Positions 25,231-32,024 of a stretch of 33,728 bases of DNA are shown piece by piece (within the stretch, counting starts at the first letter, position 1; every line of letters begins with the position of its first letter). This DNA is from an uncultured Clostridia bacterium (GTDB lineage Bacteria; Bacillota; Clostridia; UBA1381). The translations under genes and the position numbers were made by a program. Below the pieces are notes generated by a model, which did not search any database, was not told where the DNA came from, and was given only the letters and a program-made list of their open reading frames with translations. The stretch covers positions 1 to 33,728 of the forward strand of contig CANQQS010000012.1 of assembly GCA_947626045.1 (NCBI GenBank), written 5' to 3'.

Positions 25231-26415
25231 ATGAGATTATTAAAAAGCTATAAACATACGGTCGCCGCGTGCTATATCGGATATATCACGCAGGCGATAG
25301 TAAACAATTTTGCGCCAATGCTTTTTGTGATGTTCCATAACGAGTACGGAATATCGCTTGAAAAGATAGGGCTGCTTATAACGGTAAATTTCGGCACGCA
25401 GCTTCTTGTCGATTTAGTATCCGCAAGGTGCATCGATAAAATAGGCTACCGCAAGTGTGCTGTCACCGCGCACATTTTCTCAGCGTCGGGACTTGTAATG
25501 CTTGCGGTGCTGCCGGGAATATTGCCCGACCCATTTGCTGCGCTGTGCGTTGCTTCGGTAGTGTACGCAATAGGCGGCGGACTTATCGAGGTGCTTATAA
25601 GCCCCATTGTGGAGGCTGTGCCGGGCGATGAAAAAGCGTCCATGATGAGCATGCTCCATTCGTTCTACTGCTGGGGTTCGGTAGCCGTTATACTGCTGTC
25701 AACCGCTTCGTTTGCCGTTTTCGGCATCGGCGCGTGGCACGTAATCGCGTGCGCGTGGGCTGTGGTGCCGCTGTTTAACGCGGCGTACTTCTCCCGAGTG
25801 CCGATAGCGCAGCTCACCGAGGACGGCAAAGGAATGACTGCCGCGGAGCTTTTAAGGTCAAAAATATTCTGGGTGTTTGTGCTGATTATGATATGCGCCG
25901 GAGCGTCAGAGCTTGCAATGAGCCAGTGGGCTTCGGCATTTGCCGAGCAGGGACTCGGCGTGAGCAAAACGGTCGGCGATATTGCGGGGCCGTGCTTCTT
26001 CGCGCTGCTTATGGGAAGCGCGCGCGTGCTTCATTCAAAGATAGCAAACCGTGTGAATCTTACAAAATATATGGGACTGTGCGCGGCGCTTTGTGCGGCG
26101 TCGTATTTCGCGGCGGCACTTCTGCCCTACCCCGCTCTATCACTTATCGCGTGCGGACTGTGCGGATTTTCGGTCGGAGTTATGTGGCCCGGCACATTCA
26201 GTATGGCGTCCGAAAAATGTCCCACAGGCGGTACGGCTATGTTCGCGCTGTTGGCTCTCGGCGGCGACATCGGCTGTTCATTGGGGCCGTCGCTTGTCGC
26301 GTCTGCGTCGGGCGCGCTCGGCGACAACCTTAAAAGCGGAATTATTTTCGCGGCGCTGTTCCCGATAATACTTCTCGTCGGATTGATTCTGTGCCGCACG
26401 GTAAAAAATAAATAG
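25231..26415 (+). CDS. MFS transporter
   Basis: 394 residues with about 12 membrane helices in two halves. After the second helix a short loop holds DLVSARCIDKIGYRKC, the MFS motif-A position, and the second half has a much weaker counterpart. Substrate unknown. Its position 10 bases after the pectin lyase gene suggests uptake of a pectin breakdown product, although many members of this clostridial group are not sugar carriers (inference). An ATG at 25221 opens only a 10-codon frame. The ATG at 25231 has a GAGG just 4 bases away, so initiation may be weak or depend on translation from the lyase gene. It is the last gene of the plus-strand run and is followed by a bidirectional terminator. Confidence 0.88.
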   Translation: MRLLKSYKHTVAACYIGYITQAIVNNFAPMLFVMFHNEYGISLEKIGLLITVNFGTQLLVDLVSARCIDKIGYRKCAVTAHIFSASGLVMLAVLPGILPDPFAALCVASVVYAIGGGLIEVLISPIVEAVPGDEKASMMSMLHSFYCWGSVAVILLSTASFAVFGIGAWHVIACAWAVVPLFNAAYFSRVPIAQLTEDGKGMTAAELLRSKIFWVFVLIMICAGASELAMSQWASAFAEQGLGVSKTVGDIAGPCFFALLMGSARVLHSKIANRVNLTKYMGLCAALCAASYFAAALLPYPALSLIACGLCGFSVGVMWPGTFSMASEKCPTGGTAMFALLALGGDIGCSLGPSLVASASGALGDNLKSGIIFAALFPIILLVGLILCRTVKNK

Positions 26416-26427
26416 TATGGATAAAAC

Positions 26428-26472
26428 AAAACCGTATTCTGAAACGCGTATGTGCGTTCAAAATACGGTTTT
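26428..26472. terminator. Bidirectional terminator between the MFS and CmpB-like genes
   Basis: An 11-base-pair outer stem (26428-26438 with 26462-26472) encloses a smaller imperfect hairpin. There are T-rich ends in both directions. It separates two convergent units and lies 13 and 18 bases from their stops. Confidence 0.88.
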
Positions 26473-26489
26473 TATAATCCGATTATATT

Positions 26490-27074
26490 TTATTTCTTAA
26501 ATGTGTTTCTTATTATATTCATTATTTTGTTATTCGCGATAAATTCCTCTTGCTTATCGACGAACCAAAGTTTTTCGGAGTCAATATGCTTTACGGAGTA
26601 AATTGTATCTATAATCATCACAAGCGCTATAAACACTGCCGAGCCTTGCACAAGCATCGGATCCATGGCGTCTATTACACCGATTGTCGCGGGGCCTATA
26701 AATTTTACGAGCGCGACTATTCCGAAACCGAACGCAAGCAGGCTTATAATACATATTCTGCCGTTTATGTTGAGCGGCCAGCCGGTGTAGTCCCACCAGC
26801 GGCGGTCAAAGAGCTTTTCCAAAAGCCAGCCGACAAAATATTCGAGCACGCCGCAAATAACCATGCCGACCGTGAAAAGCACAAAAGTGTTTTCCACCCT
26901 TCCCAAAAGCACAAGTCCGAGAAGACCTCCTATGCCGTATATCGGGCAAAAGCAGGTTGTGAGGAAACCGCTGTTGACCCGTTTGTGCTGCTGAACGGTA
27001 TAATATACGCACTCCCACGCCCAGCCTATAAAGCTGAAAAAGGCAAAGCACAGAAAATATTTACACATTTCCAT
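26490..27074 (-). CDS. CmpB-type ABC-transporter-permease-like membrane protein
   Basis: 194 residues with about five membrane helices. Family markers are the N-terminus FFSFIGWAWECVYY, the GFLTTCFCPIYGIGG block, EYFVGWLLEKLFDRRWWDYTGWPLNINGRI, and SVKHIDSEKL near the end, all matching the family Pfam calls ABC_trans_CmpB (formerly DUF1113). Despite that name, no ATPase is linked to it here and its function is not known. The start at 27074 has AAAGGGG about 11 bases upstream. It lies 15 bases after the HD-domain gene and is probably co-transcribed with it from the consensus promoter at 27632-27660. I recall this HD/CmpB pairing as frequent in Clostridia. Confidence 0.85.
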   Translation of the reverse strand: MEMCKYFLCFAFFSFIGWAWECVYYTVQQHKRVNSGFLTTCFCPIYGIGGLLGLVLLGRVENTFVLFTVGMVICGVLEYFVGWLLEKLFDRRWWDYTGWPLNINGRICIISLLAFGFGIVALVKFIGPATIGVIDAMDPMLVQGSAVFIALVMIIDTIYSVKHIDSEKLWFVDKQEEFIANNKIMNIIRNTFKK

Positions 27075-27089
27075 TGTTCCATATCCCCT

Positions 27090-27593
27090 TTACATTGCGA
27101 TTATCTGTCTGTATAGTTCCGTATACGCAGTGGGGTTCTTTGTGAACAGGTTCTCGTACGGTCTCTTTCTCTTGAACGTTTCGTAGAGTGAGCAATACTT
27201 GTCAACCATGCAGACTATCCACCCTTCGCGGCATTTCGGCGGCATAAGCGTCAAAGGGAACATATGCTTTACTATTATTTCCTTCTCCGTGTCCGTCAAA
27301 TCGAAATCCCTGTCGGCGTTTACAAGCGCCGCTTTCGGGTGGGTAAAGCCGTGAATTCCGCGTCCGTTTCCGTCGTGCCAGTCGTACAAAAAATAGTCGT
27401 GCAGCAGCGCGCCGCGGATAAGGTCGGTTTTCTTGTATTTTATACCGAGCTTTTCCGCAAGCTTGATGCTGTAATACGCAACGGCAATCGTATGCTTTAA
27501 GCAGCTTGTGCTGCCGTGCTGTGTATATTCGTCCATTTGCCGCAGCTTTGACTGCTCAGACAGGCGTTTCATGCAGAACATAACAGAATTCAT
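27090..27593 (-). CDS. HD-domain protein (putative metal-dependent phosphohydrolase)
   Basis: 167 residues. HD-type metal ligands are visible: H34 in CLKHTIAVAYYS, H65-D66 in ALLHDYFLYDWHD, H81 and H85 in HGFTHP, and an Asp in CMVDKYCS. HD enzymes remove phosphate from nucleotides or other small molecules; this short form has no partner domain that would reveal the substrate. The first ATG at 27593 has only a weak ribosome site; ATGs at codons 5 and 8 are alternatives. A perfect sigma-A promoter lies about 40 bases upstream, so strong, steady expression is expected. The next gene encodes the CmpB-like membrane protein. Confidence 0.85.
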   Translation of the reverse strand: MNSVMFCMKRLSEQSKLRQMDEYTQHGSTSCLKHTIAVAYYSIKLAEKLGIKYKKTDLIRGALLHDYFLYDWHDGNGRGIHGFTHPKAALVNADRDFDLTDTEKEIIVKHMFPLTLMPPKCREGWIVCMVDKYCSLYETFKRKRPYENLFTKNPTAYTELYRQIIAM

Positions 27594-27631
27594 ATATACA
27601 CCAAACCCTTATGCACTATTTTAACAGATAT

Positions 27632-27660
27632 ATTATAACCAAATTCGCATAATATGTCAA
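27632..27660 (-). promoter_or_regulatory. Perfect-consensus sigma-A promoter of the HD/CmpB pair
   Basis: On the minus strand TTGACA (27655-27660) and TATAAT (27632-27637) match consensus at all 12 positions with the ideal 17-base spacer. Confidence 0.95.
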
Positions 27661-27723
27661 TGTGAAATTTATGTAAACTCACAAATTGTTATGTGATTGT
27701 AATAATGTCATAACAATTTTTTA

Positions 27724-27767
27724 AATAATTCACGGGTCTTGCCCGAAAACAAGACCCGTGAATTATT
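27724..27767 (-). terminator. Long hairpin terminator at the end of the SLH gene
   Basis: A perfect 18-base-pair stem (27724-27741 with 27750-27767) with an 8-base loop, overlapping the stop codon of the SLH gene. The following minus-strand tail has only a three-T run then A-rich sequence, so it may also act as an mRNA 3'-end stabiliser. Confidence 0.8.
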
Positions 27768-30036
27768 ATTTATCCGATGCGATAATTATTCGTATTCTGC
27801 CGCCGCTTGACTGCGCCTTGTCGTAATACGCCGTCATGCTGTAATCACCCGATATTGCGTCGTCAAGGGGGATTTTCAGATATGTGCTTAAGTCCCTCTG
27901 ATAATATACAACAACGCTGTCACTAAGCAGATAATCCTGATATCCTATTGTCGCCGTAGTACTCGTGAGGTTTGTTATTTTGCCGGGGTATGCCGTAAGC
28001 ATACGCATAGACTGTATATTTGTTCCCGACACGTTTAAGCGATACGGTCCTGTGGCGCTGCTTTTAATGCCGCTTGAATATCTGCCGGAATTACCGTCTA
28101 TGTCTATTTCATACATTCCCGTAGCCGGATCCGCTCTTTTTAACCAGCCGTAACTGTACATATCGCCCGTTACCTCGCTGAGTATAAGCTCGTCTATTTC
28201 TCCCGCGCTGTTTGTAGAACTGTAAAGCACGCTTGAAGGATTGAGCGTTATGCCGTCAATGCGCTGCAGATATACTCTTTTGTATGCGGACACGCCGTCG
28301 TAATAAACATTTGCCGTGTCGAGTATCTTTACATCATCCGCGACATACTCTCCGCCTATCATTCCCTTTGAAGCGTTGACTTTTCCCGATACAGAGCCGT
28401 TTTTGCTCACCGAAAGCATTGCCTGACCGTCTTTGAACGTTACGCGCACGGCAGAGTTTACCAAGGTTTCGCAATCATTTTTTGTCGCGTATTCCCTTGT
28501 TGAGCCGTCGGGAGCAACGATTGTCGCATAGTAGCTTGAATATACGGTGTTGTCGGGATTTGTAAAGTCCTTTTTACCTGCGGCGATTACAAAGCCTGCC
28601 GCAGTTCCCGACGACATACCCGACGATGTGCTTACGGAAGCCGAACCCGTTCCGGCTACTCCGGCAATCTCACCCGTTCTGCCCAAAAGAACGGTAACGG
28701 TGTCGCCGTACTTAAACGAGCCGCTCGATGAAAGCTCGCGGAACGCTTCGACGCCCTCAACATTATATTCCTTACCCGATATAGTCACGCTCTCCGGAGA
28801 GTCCTTTGTCGGCGACGCTTTCTCGTACACGCCGGTAACCTTGTCGGTATATGCGAACACAACGTCAAGTGGTTCACTGTAGTAAACTATATCGTTCACG
28901 CTTACGGCTGAAACTGTACTCTCCACTCCGCTGCGGAACACCTTTGACGAGCTGTTCGCGCCGACCTGCGCCGTCCAGTTGTCGGACGTGACTTTTACGG
29001 GGCCTGTGAGATTGTTTGTGTCATACGCAACGTAATCAACCGAGCCGTTGTCGGTGTACTTCACATTGAGCGTGTCGCCCGTTTTAAGAGAGCCTTTTAT
29101 CGCGGCGTATGTCGTGCGCGTCTGATTGTTGTATACCGCCGCGCCGTCGGGTATGTCTATTTCCTCGAAGCCGCCGCTGCGGTAGCCGACTATTGAAGCG
29201 TCGGCAAGTACCGAGTACACGAAATACGACTTATATCCGTTTGACTTCTTGTCCGCATCCGGTATAAACGCGACAAGCTCGTCACCGTCGCGCACATATA
29301 TTGTACCCGTCATTCCCGTAAGGCTGTCAACGAAAAACGCACCCTTGTCAAACGTTCCTGCCGACGTGTACACCTTATCCGCGCCGAGTGAGTCGTCCTC
29401 GTTAGCGGTGGCGATTACATCAACATTATCCGTCTTTGACATGTTGAACACGGGATCCTGCGAGGGACTCGCGGGGATTGACGCTTTAATCGCGTTATAT
29501 GTGAGCATCATAATCTGACGGCGGTCAAGCTCATCACCTATCGACGCGTTCACGTTGTCAAGAAGGTTTAAGCCCTGCGCCTTTGAAATCTGACCGTAGG
29601 GGTACGCATCGGCAAAAGTGCTGTCGTCATAGCCGAGTACTCGCAGCATAACCGTTACCGCCTCTTCGTATGTAACAGTGTTTTCGGGGCGGTATGTCGC
29701 GTCGAGGTAGCCTACCACGTAGCCCGCGGATACGGCTGCCCTTACGTACGGCGCGTACCATGCGGTATATGGCACGTCGCGGAACGGAGACTGCTTAAGT
29801 CCCGTGGCAACGCTGTCCTTGTTCGGCGACGCGGCTATCGCTACCTTCGCGAACTCCGCGCGCGACACCTTTTTGTCGAGCATCATGTCGCCGTTTTCGT
29901 CGCCCTGCATTATTTCAAGCTCGCGCATAAGCGCCGCGGCGCCTTCCTCCTCCGTCACCGAAAAGGCGTGCGCCGGAATAATTGTCAGTGACGCGAGAAG
30001 GGATATTGTAATTAAAAGCGAAATTATCCTTTTCAT
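27766..30036 (-). CDS. S-layer-homology (SLH) domain surface protein
   Basis: 756 residues from the ATG at 30036, chosen over the ATG at 30051 because AAAGGAA lies 6 bases before it and the protein then starts with a clean signal peptide (1-24, ending PAHA). Three SLH modules follow: a divergent one at about 25-75, a clear one at 85-135 (FRDVPYTAWYAPYVRAA, GYLDATYRPENTVTYEEA) and a third at about 136-186. These bind pyruvylated secondary cell-wall polymer. The other ~570 residues are beta-rich and polar, with repeats of short turns and many Ser/Thr/Gly/Asp, and no enzyme motif that I recognise. It directly follows the permease gene (15 bases) as the last gene of the export operon, and ends in a long hairpin. 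Confidence 0.9.
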   Translation of the reverse strand: MKRIISLLITISLLASLTIIPAHAFSVTEEEGAAALMRELEIMQGDENGDMMLDKKVSRAEFAKVAIAASPNKDSVATGLKQSPFRDVPYTAWYAPYVRAAVSAGYVVGYLDATYRPENTVTYEEAVTVMLRVLGYDDSTFADAYPYGQISKAQGLNLLDNVNASIGDELDRRQIMMLTYNAIKASIPASPSQDPVFNMSKTDNVDVIATANEDDSLGADKVYTSAGTFDKGAFFVDSLTGMTGTIYVRDGDELVAFIPDADKKSNGYKSYFVYSVLADASIVGYRSGGFEEIDIPDGAAVYNNQTRTTYAAIKGSLKTGDTLNVKYTDNGSVDYVAYDTNNLTGPVKVTSDNWTAQVGANSSSKVFRSGVESTVSAVSVNDIVYYSEPLDVVFAYTDKVTGVYEKASPTKDSPESVTISGKEYNVEGVEAFRELSSSGSFKYGDTVTVLLGRTGEIAGVAGTGSASVSTSSGMSSGTAAGFVIAAGKKDFTNPDNTVYSSYYATIVAPDGSTREYATKNDCETLVNSAVRVTFKDGQAMLSVSKNGSVSGKVNASKGMIGGEYVADDVKILDTANVYYDGVSAYKRVYLQRIDGITLNPSSVLYSSTNSAGEIDELILSEVTGDMYSYGWLKRADPATGMYEIDIDGNSGRYSSGIKSSATGPYRLNVSGTNIQSMRMLTAYPGKITNLTSTTATIGYQDYLLSDSVVVYYQRDLSTYLKIPLDDAISGDYSMTAYYDKAQSSGGRIRIIIASDK

Positions 30037-30051
30037 ATTATTTCCTTTCAT

Positions 30052-31221
30052 TTAATCGTACCTGAGCGCGTCAATCGGGTTGAGCGCCGCCGCCTTGCGC
30101 GCCGGCATTACGCCGAAGAATACGCCGATAAGCGCCGATACGGTGAATGATACGATAATTGACGTTGTTGTCGGACGAACCGTCATTTCAAGCAGCGCTC
30201 CCGCTCCCACAGCGAGTGCGGAGCCGACTATTATTCCTATCACTCCGCCCAGACAGCTCAACATTCCCGCCTCGATTACAAATTGGGAAAGTATGTCGCG
30301 CTGCTTCGCGCCGAGTGATTTTCGTATGCCTATCTCGCGCGTTCTCTCCGTTACGGACACAAGCATGATGTTCATGATGCCTATACCCGCCACGATGAGC
30401 GAAATCGCGGCTATCGCGACAAGCATCGCTTCCATCGTGGACAAAATGCTCGACACCTGGTCTGCTATGGCTTTGAGCGCCGTTATGTTGTAGTAGTCAC
30501 TGTCGCCTATCGCCTTTTCGCACATTTCCTCGATGAGCGCCTCCGTCTGTTCAACCATGTCCTGATTAAGCGCGTAAACGGAGTAGCTTGACACCTTCGC
30601 GTTTTTGTTTACGGACGTTGCGACCGTGTAAGGCAGGTATACGCAGTCGTCGTCGCCGCCTTCCTCCGAATCGTCCTTTTCCTCGAGTATGCCGACTACC
30701 TCGTACGGCACGCCCGTTATTTTTATCGTCTGTCCCAGCGCGTTGCCGCCGAATACCTCTCTCGCTATGTACGTTCCTATTACGCATACCTTCTGGCGCT
30801 TTTCCACGTCTATAAAGGTAAGCTCGCGTCCGTATTCGACATTGAGCTTTTTAAGCCCGAGATACGATTCGTTTACGCCCGTCGCGGTGCTTTGGAGCGA
30901 GTCATTGCCGTTTTTGATTACGGCGGGCATCGCTACCGTCGGAGACTGTCCGCGTATAATGTCGGGGTGTTCGTCGGCGAGAGCCTGAACCTCCTCCGGC
31001 TTTAATTCCTTGTTCGACCTGTCCATTACGTTTATCAGAACCGCGTCTATGCCGACGTCCTCAAAAACGCTGTTTACCTCGCTCGTCATGCTGCTCATAA
31101 GGCTGACAAGCGATATTACGGCGGTTATGCCTATGATTATGCCGAGCATGGTAAGCATCGAGCGGAGCTTGTTGCTTAAAATACTCGCGACCGCCATTTT
31201 AAAGCATTTCCATAAATTCAT
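30052..31221 (-). CDS. MacB/FtsX-type ABC transporter permease
   Basis: 389 residues. One N-terminal helix (about 20-45; KLRSMLTMLGIIIGI) is followed by a ~210-residue extracellular MacB core domain, then three C-terminal helices. The family signature ERTREIGIRKSLGAKQRDIL lies between helices 2 and 3 and the C-terminus reads PARKAAALNPIDALRYD, both typical. These permeases do not pass substrate through the membrane themselves but move extracellular substrate or adaptor by mechanical motion. A striking acidic stretch EEKDDSEEGGDDD lies within the core domain. Its ATG overlaps the ATPase stop by one base (TAATG), so translation is coupled. Confidence 0.95.
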   Translation of the reverse strand: MNLWKCFKMAVASILSNKLRSMLTMLGIIIGITAVISLVSLMSSMTSEVNSVFEDVGIDAVLINVMDRSNKELKPEEVQALADEHPDIIRGQSPTVAMPAVIKNGNDSLQSTATGVNESYLGLKKLNVEYGRELTFIDVEKRQKVCVIGTYIAREVFGGNALGQTIKITGVPYEVVGILEEKDDSEEGGDDDCVYLPYTVATSVNKNAKVSSYSVYALNQDMVEQTEALIEEMCEKAIGDSDYYNITALKAIADQVSSILSTMEAMLVAIAAISLIVAGIGIMNIMLVSVTERTREIGIRKSLGAKQRDILSQFVIEAGMLSCLGGVIGIIVGSALAVGAGALLEMTVRPTTTSIIVSFTVSALIGVFFGVMPARKAAALNPIDALRYD

Positions 31222-31994
31222 TACGTCGCCCCCTTCGCTTTTGCGTCCTCGGGAGCTTCCTCGCCCGCGCCGTGCATTTTCATAACCGTGACGTCACCCT
31301 CGACGGGTCCGTCGTAAACGATTTTACCGTCGGTTATGCGCACTATGCGCTTTGCGCGCGCGGCTATCGAGTTATCGTGCGTTATGAGTATAATCGTGTT
31401 GCCCTCGCGGTTAAGCTGCTGCAAAAACATCATAACTTCCCTGCCCGTGCGTGAGTCGAGCGCGCCGGTGGGTTCGTCGGCGAGTATTACCGACGGATCG
31501 CCCGCAAGTGCGCGCGCTATCGACACTCTCTGCTGCTGTCCGCCCGAAAGCTGCGAGGGGTAGTTGTGCGCCTTCGATTTCAAGCCAACACGGTCGAGAG
31601 ATTCAAGCGCGCGTCTGCGCTGCTCGCTTTCCCTCATGCCCGCGTAAAGAAGCGGGAGCTGCACATTTTCGAGTACGGTGAGCTTCGGGAGCAGGTTGTA
31701 CTGCTGGAATATGAAGCCGAGCATCTTGTTGCGCACCTCGGCAAGCTCATCCTGCGTGTAGTTTGTGATTGCTCTGCCGTTCAGCTTATACGTGCCTTTC
31801 GTCGCCACATCAAGGCAGCCGATTATGTTCATACATGTGGATTTGCCGCTGCCGGACTGTCCGACTATCGCGACAAATTCGCCTCTGTCTATAGTAAGGG
31901 ATATACCGTCAAGCGCGTGTACGCTTACGTCGCCCGTGCGGTATATCTTGTATACGTCTTTCATTTCCACAAGCGGTGGCATATCCTTTTTCAT
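31221..31994 (-). CDS. ABC transporter ATP-binding protein (MacB/LolD type)
   Basis: 257 residues with all nucleotide-binding motifs: Walker A GQSGSGKS (45-52), Q-loop FQQYN (96-100), signature LSGGQQQR (149-156), Walker B VILADEP (169-175), D-loop ALD (178-180) and switch histidine H206 in ITHD. The INxxY-like and LLPKLTVLENVQLPL segments fit the MacB/LolD subgroup. The last ~25 residues form a charged tail beyond the normal domain end. The start at 31994 has AAAGG only a few bases away; the ATG at codon 5 could also serve. It lies 30 bases after the adaptor gene and is coupled to the permease. Confidence 0.96.
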   Translation of the reverse strand: MKKDMPPLVEMKDVYKIYRTGDVSVHALDGISLTIDRGEFVAIVGQSGSGKSTCMNIIGCLDVATKGTYKLNGRAITNYTQDELAEVRNKMLGFIFQQYNLLPKLTVLENVQLPLLYAGMRESEQRRRALESLDRVGLKSKAHNYPSQLSGGQQQRVSIARALAGDPSVILADEPTGALDSRTGREVMMFLQQLNREGNTIILITHDNSIAARAKRIVRITDGKIVYDGPVEGDVTVMKMHGAGEEAPEDAKAKGAT

Positions 31995-32024
31995 CGCCTT
32001 TCATATCAGATTTTAAGAGCGTGA

